Assembly: GCA_965243775.1 (NCBI GenBank)
Contig: CBDEWF010000018.1
Coordinates: 62,001-126,000 of the forward strand
Reading direction: 5' to 3'
Source of the DNA: Sansalvadorimonas sp965243775
GTDB taxonomy: Bacteria > Pseudomonadota > Gammaproteobacteria > Pseudomonadales > Endozoicomonadaceae
DNA: 64,000 nt
The position numbers were made by a program, and so were the translations under genes. Shown here piece after piece: positions 25,890-33,627 of the stretch (position 1 is its first letter; every line of letters begins with the position of its first letter). The notes below the pieces were generated by a model that was not told the DNA's origin, did not search any database, and saw only the letters and a list, made by a program, of their open reading frames with translations.

Positions 25890-27140
25890 GTGGAGTGTAA
25901 CGGCCAAGATAACCTCAACCAGCTCAGCAGGCAATTTATGGATGCCTGCAATGCCGGGGATTTTAGTAGAGCATTGCGTTTTGCAGAAACAGCTCTTACT
26001 TTGTCATCCTCTCCAGTGGCAATTCTCCCAGATTACGCCGTATGCCTGATGCGTGATAAGCAGTATGAAGCATCTTACCGGGCCTTCAAACTGCTTTACC
26101 GTATCAGCCAATCCCAAAAACCGGAGCAAAGGCGCTGGTTAAAAGGTCTGGCAGAAGTCTGCGGCTGGCTTGGCAAGTCTGATGAGGTACAGCGTTATGG
26201 CTATGAGGCTCTGATAAACGATGATCTTCTAACAAGAAGTAGCAAAATCTACTCCTATCCTGGTTCACCTCCAGCAGCTTTTAATAAAAATACTCCTGAT
26301 GAAAATATCGTTGTATTTTCCCTTTATGGCTGTGAGCCAAGATACTGTGAGGGGGCTGTGCTTAATGCCCAAGCCGCCCTTTCTTTACTTCCCGGATGGC
26401 GCTGTCGTTTTTATGTCGACAAAAATGTTCCCAGGCATGTGACAGACAGGCTGGAAGCCCTGCATGCGCAGGTTGTAAGAATGGAAATGGATAACTGCTC
26501 CATGAATCCGATGATGTGGCGTTACCTGGTTATTGGCGAACCGAAAATTAATCGTTTTTTGTTCCGTGATGCGGACTCGCTACTTTCCGAAAGAGATTGT
26601 GCTGCCGTTCATGAATGGACAGGCAGTGAATTCTGGTTTCACCATATGCGTGACTACTTTTCCCATACTGACTTGCTGATGGGTGGACTATGGGGTGGAT
26701 GTAATGGCGTGATCCCCGATATAGCAGATGTTATGGCCGCATACAGCCAGTTGCATGGTTTGAATGGACGTATGGTCGACCAGAATTTTCTGGGGGAGTA
26801 TTTATGGCCAACAATAAGGTTGAGCCTGCTGAGCCATGACGATTGTTTTTCTTTCCATCATTCAAAGCCATTTCCTCCCCACCAGGCTGTTTGTTGGGTG
26901 CAGGATAATGATTTTGATTTCCATGTTGGTTCAAATGCCAGTTACATGGGTAAAGAGTATCCCTGTCTCAAGGAAGATGGTGAACAGCAATTGTGGCTGA
27001 TCAGGGATGATAACAGTGGAGAAGTTATCTGCCGGTATGCCAGCGAAGTCTCTGGAGAACGCTGCAAGATCTTTTTGCCATTTCCCCATATTAAAGCGCT
27101 TAATGAAGAGAGATGGATTCTTGAATTCTATGACCGGTAG
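25890..27140 (+). CDS. TPR plus GT-A-type glycosyltransferase-like protein
   Basis: A 416-residue protein. Residues about 1-115 look like two to three TPR-type helical pairs (GDFSRALRFAETALTLSSSP). From about 138 a glycosyltransferase-like domain begins (VVFSLYGCEPRYCEGAVLNA), with a DxD metal site in RFLFRDADSLLSER (residues 227-229) and later NGRMVDQNFLGEYLWP. The DxD and preceding hydrophobic strand are typical of GT-A enzymes, so it probably transfers a sugar from a nucleotide donor; acceptor unknown. The start is GTG with GAGGAAAG about 10 nt upstream. No export signal is visible. Confidence 0.65.
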   Translation: MECNGQDNLNQLSRQFMDACNAGDFSRALRFAETALTLSSSPVAILPDYAVCLMRDKQYEASYRAFKLLYRISQSQKPEQRRWLKGLAEVCGWLGKSDEVQRYGYEALINDDLLTRSSKIYSYPGSPPAAFNKNTPDENIVVFSLYGCEPRYCEGAVLNAQAALSLLPGWRCRFYVDKNVPRHVTDRLEALHAQVVRMEMDNCSMNPMMWRYLVIGEPKINRFLFRDADSLLSERDCAAVHEWTGSEFWFHHMRDYFSHTDLLMGGLWGGCNGVIPDIADVMAAYSQLHGLNGRMVDQNFLGEYLWPTIRLSLLSHDDCFSFHHSKPFPPHQAVCWVQDNDFDFHVGSNASYMGKEYPCLKEDGEQQLWLIRDDNSGEVICRYASEVSGERCKIFLPFPHIKALNEERWILEFYDR

Positions 27141-27180
27141 CTCTGTGTCTTAACTGGTTCATTAATTTTGTTGATGTTTC

Positions 27181-27294
27181 TGTAACTGCTCATATTTCAC
27201 TGGCAAAATTGTCTGTTTTTTATACAGCTCCTCGCTATCACTGGGCTGTAGCCGAGTCGATGGTTGGTCTGCCAGTGAAATATGAGCAGTTACA
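27181..27294. repeat. Short inverted-repeat element
   Basis: A 114-bp segment with perfect 25-bp inverted ends (beginning TGTAACTGCTCATATTTCAC) separated by 64 bp. It lies 40 bp after the glycosyltransferase gene. It contains no ORF. It may be a small non-autonomous transposon or a large hairpin in the transcript. No second copy was noticed in the window. Confidence 0.6.
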
Positions 27295-27410
27295 TGTTTC
27301 TCCCTTCCTGAACAGATTTTCCTCCACTTTCACGTCGAACTTTCACCTCCGGGCTTCGCTTTGTCTCTTCTGCGCTATCTCTAGGCACAGATTTAACATT
27401 CACTACGCAA

Positions 27411-27447
27411 AAGTACCGGTAATTAATATTACCGGTACTTTTTTATT
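27411..27447. terminator. Strong palindromic terminator
   Basis: A 13-bp perfect stem (AAGTACCGGTAAT / ATTACCGGTACTT, loop TAAT) followed by TTTTATT. It lies upstream of the KfrA-like gene and isolates it from the region before. Confidence 0.75.
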
Positions 27448-27474
27448 GGTTTTGTGGTTTTATTGATACCTTGG

Positions 27475-27507
27475 ATACCAGTATAATAATACCAGTATTA
27501 TAGGTAT
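27475..27507. promoter_or_regulatory. Tandem operator repeats before kfrA-like gene
   Basis: Two abutting 14-bp copies, ATACCAGTATAATA and ATACCAGTATTATA, differ at one base and are followed by the inverted half-site GGTAT. A further GGATACC/GATACC pair precedes them. Plasmid KfrA proteins autorepress through repeats at their own promoter, so this is a likely operator. It also contains AT-rich hexamers that could be a -10 box. Confidence 0.5.
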
Positions 27508-27522
27508 ATTTTGGATGTAAAA

Positions 27523-28578
27523 ATGAAAGATAACCAACGTAGAGCTCAGATTTTCAATGTTCTGGATGATTTCAAAAGCCGTAATGAGAAGATCACGGCC
27601 CAGAAGCTTGCAGCGCAGGTAAAAATGGGAAAACAGACGGTGCTGCCGTATTACCGTGAGTGGCAGGAGCTGGAAATATTGGGAGATGATGAAGAACTGG
27701 AACTTTCTCAAGAACTTGTTCGGGTTTTGAGGCGGGAGATTGCCAAGGAGAAGTTTCGTCAGGGGGAAAAGACAAGAGATCTGCAGGATGAGCTGGATGA
27801 GCGCACTTATGAATTAGCAGAGAGCAGGGAGGAGTGGAGCTTAAAATGCAAGGAGCTTGAAGACAGAACTAAACATCTTGAGCAGAAATGCTCCCAGCTG
27901 GAACAAAGCAATATCGAACTTCAAAAGCACCTTACAGACTCCCAGGGCCAGGTAAAAAGCCAGAAGGAGAGGGCCGAGCAGCTAACAGAACAGCACAAAA
28001 ATCTGGAAAATCGCCTTGATCAGGAGATCAGGCAGGGAAAAGAGGCGCTTGTAGAGCAAGAGGGGCGTCTTGATGAGGCGCACCAGAAGATTATCAACCA
28101 CTGGATGAAGGTGATTGATGAAGAGCGGAGGGAAAAAGGGCGCCTGCAGAAGCACCTTGAGAGGCTTCAGGAAACAGGAAGCCGGCGGGAAAAAGAATTG
28201 CATGAAACTGTGGCGGCAATGGAAGCAGAAAAGAGGCTTGTAACTTCCCTTAAGTCAGCAAATAGTGAGCAGAAATCTCTAATAGAACTTATGACAAAGG
28301 ATCAAAGTAAGCTTAACCAGCTAGCTGTTTCTTTGGGCAATCCAGCAGATATAGATGCAGAGATTGCAAAATTGAAGGCTGAAGCGGAATTATCTACTCA
28401 ATTGGAACGGCAGCTACTTGAACAGACCAGCAAAGTTCAGGTATTTGAGAAAAACAGCCATCTAAAAGATGAGCTGGAGCAGAAGAATAGGGCCTTATCT
28501 GAACAAGTCATACGCCTGGAAGCTCAGATAGAAGGTATACAGATGGCAGGTGGGTTAAAGGCAGCAGAGCCTTCTTGA
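27523..28578 (+). CDS. KfrA-like DNA-binding coiled-coil protein
   Basis: A 351-residue protein with two parts. Residues 1-65 form a winged-helix-like DNA-binding domain (ITAQKLAAQVKMGKQTVLPY), as in plasmid KfrA. The remainder is an almost unbroken charged coiled coil (heptads from about 85 to 345). KfrA proteins bind their own promoter and help plasmid segregation or nucleoid structure. The ATG at 27523 is chosen; TTG at 27511 is possible. Isolated between two terminators, it is monocistronic. In a chromosomal setting it hints at plasmid-derived DNA. Assignment is by domain architecture. Confidence 0.72.
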   Translation: MKDNQRRAQIFNVLDDFKSRNEKITAQKLAAQVKMGKQTVLPYYREWQELEILGDDEELELSQELVRVLRREIAKEKFRQGEKTRDLQDELDERTYELAESREEWSLKCKELEDRTKHLEQKCSQLEQSNIELQKHLTDSQGQVKSQKERAEQLTEQHKNLENRLDQEIRQGKEALVEQEGRLDEAHQKIINHWMKVIDEERREKGRLQKHLERLQETGSRREKELHETVAAMEAEKRLVTSLKSANSEQKSLIELMTKDQSKLNQLAVSLGNPADIDAEIAKLKAEAELSTQLERQLLEQTSKVQVFEKNSHLKDELEQKNRALSEQVIRLEAQIEGIQMAGGLKAAEPS

Positions 28579-28602
28579 TAAATAAATATCGTAAACATCA
28601 AT

Positions 28603-28630
28603 AAAAAAGGCTGAAGTCTCAGCCTTTTTT
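28603..28630. terminator. Terminator after kfrA-like gene
   Basis: Stem AAAAAAGGCTGA / TCAGCCTTTTTT with loop AGTC. Symmetric A and T runs make it usable by the converging 28652-28981 gene as well. Confidence 0.85.
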
Positions 28631-28651
28631 ATACTCCTGTTCAAGCCTGTT

Positions 28652-28981
28652 TCAGCGGATGTTTTTCATCTGCTGACGCAGCTTGTCGACTAGCTTCTTG
28701 CCTTTGGCGCTAAGGAACAGGCGGAAATAACGACCATCGTCTTCATGTTGCTGCTTTTTCAGTAACCCCAAGCCTGGACGGTCATGTCTGCCTTCACCAA
28801 GTCGTTTAACACTAACAGCAATATCGCTTGGTGTACCGCAGACCAGCTTGCCATCATTAACCAGATCGGTAATGGTTTCTCCGGGATTCTCTGCGACAAC
28901 CATCAGTATCTGCCACTGAATAATAGTCAATGGGTGGGCCTGGAGAATAGCCGTCAGTTTAATTAATCCTTTAATCGTCAT
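28652..28981 (-). CDS. MarR-like winged-helix protein, small
   Basis: A 109-residue protein resembling the DNA-binding core of MarR-type regulators: LTIIQWQILMVVAENPGETI, then a recognition-helix region (PSDIAVSVKRLGEG) and a wing (DGRYFRLFLSAKGKKLVDKL). It lacks the long terminal helices of full MarR dimers. The start is supported by AGAGGA about 9 nt upstream. Target unknown. It converges on the KfrA-like gene across a shared terminator. The first codons after the start are hydrophobic. Confidence 0.6.
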   Translation of the reverse strand: MTIKGLIKLTAILQAHPLTIIQWQILMVVAENPGETITDLVNDGKLVCGTPSDIAVSVKRLGEGRHDRPGLGLLKKQQHEDDGRYFRLFLSAKGKKLVDKLRQQMKNIR

Positions 28982-29428
28982 AGGTACATTCCTCTGTATC
29001 TGTACTGCGTTAGTTTGCCAGCGACAGGTAATACAGCGGTACTGGCATGTCAGTCAGCCCATACGACAGGGGCAATATCCATTTGTAGTTTGTTGTTTTT
29101 ATTGGACAGAACCAGAGTTTATCCTGATTTGCCATGCCTAAATATTAAGCAGAGTTATGTTCAATTTGCAAACATTCGACAAATGCAATCTGTTTTCAGT
29201 CGTACATTATTTCAAAACCTCACGGGTACGGGTATCATCAAATATGCACATAATCTATATTATGTTAAATCATATATTTATGTAATCAATACGAAGTTTA
29301 CTAAAAATTGCAGTTTTATTGCCTGATTCTGTTTCTCGTCAATTACCTCAACCACGTGTTCGTGATAGACTTCTCCGCCGCCTTCTGGGGCTGGTCATTT
29401 AATTAATCAGGCTGAGGTTAACAGATAC
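28982..29428. other. Gene-free stretch
   Basis: About 450 bp upstream of the MarR-like gene. It is AT-rich in its second half. A plus-strand ORF at 29015-29326 has no convincing start signal or recognisable sequence and is left out. No clear operator, RNA gene or repeat was seen. Confidence 0.4.
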
Positions 29429-30064
29429 ATGGAGTCGCTCATTGCTGGAGGAATGGTTGTTCTGGCTGTGGGAGCCGTCGCAGGCTTAGTGCATCAATCC
29501 TATAAATCAAAACAGACCGAAAATACTGAAGAAGCCGAACCCGAGACTTCGTCAGTTCGCTCTGCGGATGTATATTCCACCGTAGAACGTTCAGTTGATA
29601 ATCTGAAACGGGCAGTCTATTCCGGAAATACAATGCGCTCCAGAGACGAGTGGCTAGAGCTCATTCGTGATATCAGGGAGCTGCAGAGAACCATGGAACA
29701 TACGGAACTGAATCAACGAGGCTATGGTGTTCACTTTCTTGATACCCTGGCTCGTCAGGCCATGAAGAGTGAACTTGTAAATACTTCACTGCCTTTTATT
29801 GGTCAGTATGTTGAATCTCGCAGAGGGCTGGACTGGTATGTCTCTCAGGTTCCCTACCGGGAACTGTCCGAGGAAAATGTAAAGAGGTTTACAAACCACA
29901 TCTCACTGAGCCAGTGCCCGGATGTAGAGAGCATGGAACAGGTTGTGGATCCAGAACCGATTCTGGTCAAGCAGTCCAATCGCTTAAAGTCATTCCAGTG
30001 TTTTGAAATGCAGCTGCCAAACGGGAATGTACTGATTGCCCAGAAAACTCTGATCAGGGAGTAA
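29429..30064 (+). CDS. Membrane-anchored protein of unknown function
   Basis: A 211-residue protein with one N-terminal hydrophobic segment (residues 4-22, LIAGGMVVLAVGAVAGLVHQ), then an acidic linker and a mostly helical soluble domain. A single N-terminal anchor with the bulk probably in the cytoplasm is likely, since no signal-peptidase site stands out. No family recognised. It converges on the GNAT gene. Confidence 0.55.
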   Translation: MESLIAGGMVVLAVGAVAGLVHQSYKSKQTENTEEAEPETSSVRSADVYSTVERSVDNLKRAVYSGNTMRSRDEWLELIRDIRELQRTMEHTELNQRGYGVHFLDTLARQAMKSELVNTSLPFIGQYVESRRGLDWYVSQVPYRELSEENVKRFTNHISLSQCPDVESMEQVVDPEPILVKQSNRLKSFQCFEMQLPNGNVLIAQKTLIRE

Positions 30065-30096
30065 TTTAAAAGATTCTGTTGATATAAAGATTGAAA

Positions 30097-30741
30097 TCAG
30101 CTCGTTCTCGGCCTGAAGAGAACGAGCTGCTCATAGCCGCCCTCCTCCAGCTTTCCCGTCTCTCTGTAACCCAGAGCCTGAAAGAAAGGCAGCATTTCTT
30201 TCTGACTCAGAGTCAGAGCACAACCAGTAATATTCTGATCCAGATCGCAAAGATCGTGTACAGCACTCAGTAACGTGCGGCTATGTCCAGCTTTACGAAA
30301 CTCAGGGTGTATACCAATCATCGGTAAAAAGTAGCAGGAACCACCTGGCAGCTTATGCTGCAATTTATACAGGTAATCAATATAGTTGCATGTACACCTG
30401 TAACCAATGGTAAGAATCATTTTCCATTTCCAAAGCAGGCGGCTGACTGTTTCACCAATACTCTGACCACTTGTCACAAAGGCGACACCGATTAGCCTGT
30501 CTCCATCCAGTACGCCAATAACTGGCATATTCTCTGTAAAATAGTTACTGGCCAGCTCTCTGGTGCAGGCTCTTATCCGCTGATCATAACCGATACGACC
30601 AGATTCCAGGATGTCCATAAAGGCAGGATCATCACGGTAGGTATGGTAGAGAAGAGAGCGTACATCCCGCGTCCATGTCCCATCAAGATAACGTGTAGTA
30701 ATCCCTGAAACAGAAGAGTCATTGAAAATTGCCGTGGTCAT
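30097..30741 (-). CDS. GNAT-family N-acetyltransferase
   Basis: A 214-residue GNAT-fold protein that would transfer an acetyl group from acetyl-CoA to an unknown amine. The central strand PVIGVLDGDRLIGVAFVTSG, the motif A region FLPMIGIHPEFRKAGHSRTL (pyrophosphate-binding loop), and the C-terminal FFQALGYRETGKLEEGGYEQ are typical. The end of the gene forms a hairpin (GCTCGTTCTC / GAGAACGAGC, about 30102-30129) that may act as its own terminator. Confidence 0.78.
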   Translation of the reverse strand: MTTAIFNDSSVSGITTRYLDGTWTRDVRSLLYHTYRDDPAFMDILESGRIGYDQRIRACTRELASNYFTENMPVIGVLDGDRLIGVAFVTSGQSIGETVSRLLWKWKMILTIGYRCTCNYIDYLYKLQHKLPGGSCYFLPMIGIHPEFRKAGHSRTLLSAVHDLCDLDQNITGCALTLSQKEMLPFFQALGYRETGKLEEGGYEQLVLFRPRTS

Positions 30742-30979
30742 AGAAACTCCAGCCGAATCTTATTCTTATTATTATGTGAGAGCCAAAGTACTGATTGTAG
30801 TTGCCGGTGGCATGTCTGGCTGCCTATTGCCTGCCGCATCCATGATGGCAGGTTCATGCTCTTCCAAAGATATCAGCTAGCTTTTCCCTGGTACAGTCTC
30901 CTGTTTATGTTCTTGCACAAATGCCTTATCTACTGTTCAATCCAGCAGGCCAACTATAAATAATCTGGACTGTATTTTG

Positions 30980-31786
30980 ATGAAAATTGTTTCATTCAAC
31001 GCCAACAGCATTCGTACCCGTCTGCACCAGATTGAAGCCATTATTAAAGTCCACAATCCGGAAGTCATCGCCATTCAGGAAACCAAGGTTTTCGATCCAG
31101 ATTTCCCTGTCGAGGCTGTTGAGAAGCTTGGTTACCATGCCAGTTATTACGGACAGAAAACCCATTATGGCGTAGCCACCCTGACCAAAACCAAACCTCT
31201 GGCAGTAAGAAAAGGGTTTGCTGGCGAAGCTGAAAGTGCCCAGCGCCGTATGTTAATGACAGACCTGACATGGAATGGTCAGATTCTCACCGTGATTAAT
31301 GGCTACTTCCCCCAAGGGGAGAATCGCGATCACCCCACAAAGTTTCCCAATAAGCGAGAGTTTTATCAAAAACTGCAGGATTACCTTGAAACCAGTCACT
31401 CTCCTGATCAGCCCGTGGTGGTACTGGGAGATTTCAATATCTCTCCAGAGGATATTGATATTGGTATCGGGGCACCTAATGCCAGACGCTGGCTTAAGGA
31501 CGGCAAATGCAGTTTTCTCCCCGAAGAACGCGAATGGTATCAACGCCTTCTTGAGTGGGGGTTAAAAGACAGCTTTCGCAAGCTTTCTCCTGATGTGGAT
31601 GACCAGTTCAGCTGGTTCGATTACCGTTCCCGTGGTTTTGAGCGAGATCCCAGACGAGGCCTGCGTATTGATCATATTTTGGCTACAGCGCCTCTTATCG
31701 AACAGTGTAAGGGGGCTGGGATTGACTGGCAGATTCGCGGCATGGACAGGCCATCAGATCATGCTCCTGTCTGGGCACAGTTTTGA
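30980..31786 (+). CDS. xthA: Exodeoxyribonuclease III (AP endonuclease)
   Basis: XthA removes abasic sites and 3' blocking groups in base excision repair. The 268 residues match the family. Catalytic blocks of the exonuclease-endonuclease-phosphatase fold are visible: SFNANSIRTRL, IQETKVFDPDFP (metal Glu), VVLGDFNISPEDIDIG, LRIDHILATAPL and PSDHAPVWAQF at the C-terminus. A TTG one codon earlier is ignored in favour of the ATG at 30980. It stands alone with 240 bp of non-coding DNA upstream. Confidence 0.93.
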   Translation: MKIVSFNANSIRTRLHQIEAIIKVHNPEVIAIQETKVFDPDFPVEAVEKLGYHASYYGQKTHYGVATLTKTKPLAVRKGFAGEAESAQRRMLMTDLTWNGQILTVINGYFPQGENRDHPTKFPNKREFYQKLQDYLETSHSPDQPVVVLGDFNISPEDIDIGIGAPNARRWLKDGKCSFLPEEREWYQRLLEWGLKDSFRKLSPDVDDQFSWFDYRSRGFERDPRRGLRIDHILATAPLIEQCKGAGIDWQIRGMDRPSDHAPVWAQF

Positions 31787-31823
31787 TGTGTCCAAAGTTA
31801 ATATGACAGAAATGTAAAGATTG

Positions 31824-31845
31824 CCCTTTACGTTTACGTAAGGGT
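31824..31845. promoter_or_regulatory. LiuR-type operator upstream of liuR
   Basis: CCTTTACGTTTACGTAAGG is a near-palindrome (ACGT..ACGT core) like the ACGT-containing operators described for the LiuR regulon in proteobacteria. TTTACG (31827) and TATTAT (31853) could be the -35 and -10 with a 20-bp spacer, close to the long spacers MerR-family proteins act on. Binding is inferred. Confidence 0.55.
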
Positions 31846-31958
31846 AATCCGCTATTATGATACCCTTCATACGGCCATGGTCGGTTGATCTCTCAAATAT
31901 AGAAAAGTCGGCCACACGAACCGACCATACAAACAAGTACAAGAAGGTCTGTTTTCCA

Positions 31959-32423
31959 ATGGGTGTTACCTACTCAATCACCGATCTGGCCCGGGAGTTT
32001 GATGTCACATCCCGAACCATTCGCTTTTATGAGGAGCAGGGCCTGCTCTCCCCTGCCCGTAAGGGGCAAACCCGTATCTACAGCCCGGGAGACAGGATCC
32101 GGCTAAAGCTGATTCTGCGGGGCAAGCGACTCGGCTTCACTCTGGATGAGTCCAGAAAGCTGTTCGATCTCTATGACCCGGCAAGCGGTAACCGCAGGCA
32201 ACTGCTAACCATGCTGGAAACTATCGACTCCCATAAAAGTCACCTTGCCCAGCAGTTGCACGACATCCAGATCATGCAACTCGAACTGGATGAAGCAGAG
32301 CAGCGCTGCAGGAAAGCACTTGATCAAATCACGGCAATCAGCACGGAAGCTGGCAGTTCTGGACTTGAGAGCAGTCCTGAACTTGAAAAAAGTCATCAAC
32401 ACCGAATCCACTCAGGGGTCTAA
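31959..32423 (+). CDS. liuR: MerR-family regulator of leucine catabolism
   Basis: A 154-residue MerR-type protein. The N-terminus is the classic winged helix: YSITDLAREFDVTSRTIRFY then EEQGLLSPARKGQTRIYSPG, followed by a dimerisation helix. The ATG at 31959 is chosen over 31857 since the domain starts there and AGAAGG lies upstream. It ends 4 bp before liuA, so it heads the liu operon, as in many gammaproteobacteria. Its ligand in relatives is an isovalerate-pathway CoA intermediate; here that is inference. Confidence 0.9.
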   Translation: MGVTYSITDLAREFDVTSRTIRFYEEQGLLSPARKGQTRIYSPGDRIRLKLILRGKRLGFTLDESRKLFDLYDPASGNRRQLLTMLETIDSHKSHLAQQLHDIQIMQLELDEAEQRCRKALDQITAISTEAGSSGLESSPELEKSHQHRIHSGV

Positions 32424-32427
32424 TAAT

Positions 32428-33582
32428 ATGAACGAACTAAACTTCGGTCTGGGCGAAACCATCAACATGTTCCGTGATCAGGTACATCAGTTTGCCCAAA
32501 ATGAGATTGCACCTCGAGCTGCGGAAATTGATCGTGAAAACCGTTTTCCCATGGATCTCTGGAAAAAATTTGGAGAGATGGGGCTACTTGGAATTACTGT
32601 TCCTGAGGAGTATGGCGGCATCGGCCTTGGATATCTGGCCCACACGGTGGTAATGGAGGAAATCAGCCGGTCATCAGCTTCAGTAGGTTTGAGTTATGGT
32701 GCCCACTCCAACCTGTGCGTCAACCAGATCAACCTCAATGGTACGCAACAGCAGAAGCAGAAATACCTGCCCGAACTTATCAGCGGTGACAAGGTTGGTG
32801 CCCTGGCCATGAGTGAGGCTAATGCCGGTTCCGATGTGGTTAGCATGGGGCTGCGAGCTGAAGACCGTGGCGATCATTTTGTCTTGAACGGCAGCAAGAT
32901 GTGGATTACCAATGGTCCAGATGCGGACACCTATGTGATCTATGCCAAAACCTCACCGGATAAAAAGGCCCATGGCATTACAGCCTTTATCGTTGAGAGG
33001 GGGTTCTCCGGTTTTTCCCAGTCCCCCCACCTCGATAAGCTGGGAATGCGTGGCTCTAACACCTGCGGGCTGGTGTTCGAAGATACTCCTGTCCCCAGAG
33101 AGAATATTCTTGGTGAAATCGATAAGGGCGTGAAAGTACTGATGAGTGGTCTGGACTATGAGCGGGTTGTTCTGTCTGGTGGCCCCACCGGTATTATGCA
33201 GTCCTGTATGGATGTAGTACTGCCCTATGCTCATGAACGCAAGCAGTTTGGCCTGCCTATTGGTGAATTCCAGTTGGTGCAGGGCAAACTGGCAGATATG
33301 TACAGCACTATGAATGCCTGTCGCGCCTATCTCTATACGGTTGCTGCCGCCTGTGACCGTGGTGAAACAACCCGTAAGGATGCCGCCGGCGTTATTCTCT
33401 ACTGTGCAGAGAAAGCGACACAGTTAGCCCTCGATGCGATCCAGCTTCTGGGTGGAAATGGTTATACCAATGAATACCCGACCGGGCGTCTCCTGCGGGA
33501 TGCCAAGCTCTATGAAATCGGAGCCGGCACCTCGGAAATTCGTCGTATACTGGTTGGCCGTGAGCTGTTCACAGGCAAATAG
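32428..33582 (+). CDS. liuA: Isovaleryl-CoA dehydrogenase
   Basis: LiuA oxidises isovaleryl-CoA to 3-methylcrotonyl-CoA with FAD and passes electrons to ETF. The 384-residue protein has acyl-CoA dehydrogenase signatures: GALAMSEANAGSDVVSMGLR, GSKMWITNGPDADTYVIYAK, and QLLGGNGYTNEYPTGRLLRD. The catalytic base lies in SGLDYERVVLSGGPTG, where family members carry the Glu near 254. The frame is open much further upstream, but ATG 32428 follows AGGGG and gives the normal N-terminus. Confidence 0.95.
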   Translation: MNELNFGLGETINMFRDQVHQFAQNEIAPRAAEIDRENRFPMDLWKKFGEMGLLGITVPEEYGGIGLGYLAHTVVMEEISRSSASVGLSYGAHSNLCVNQINLNGTQQQKQKYLPELISGDKVGALAMSEANAGSDVVSMGLRAEDRGDHFVLNGSKMWITNGPDADTYVIYAKTSPDKKAHGITAFIVERGFSGFSQSPHLDKLGMRGSNTCGLVFEDTPVPRENILGEIDKGVKVLMSGLDYERVVLSGGPTGIMQSCMDVVLPYAHERKQFGLPIGEFQLVQGKLADMYSTMNACRAYLYTVAAACDRGETTRKDAAGVILYCAEKATQLALDAIQLLGGNGYTNEYPTGRLLRDAKLYEIGAGTSEIRRILVGRELFTGK

Positions 33583-33627
33583 AACCAATAACAAAAAAAC
33601 AGATAACGGGGCAGATAAAGAATCATT

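Noticed and set aside
29015..29326. Plus-strand ORF of 103 codons
   Set aside because: No recognisable sequence, no start signal, low-quality composition.
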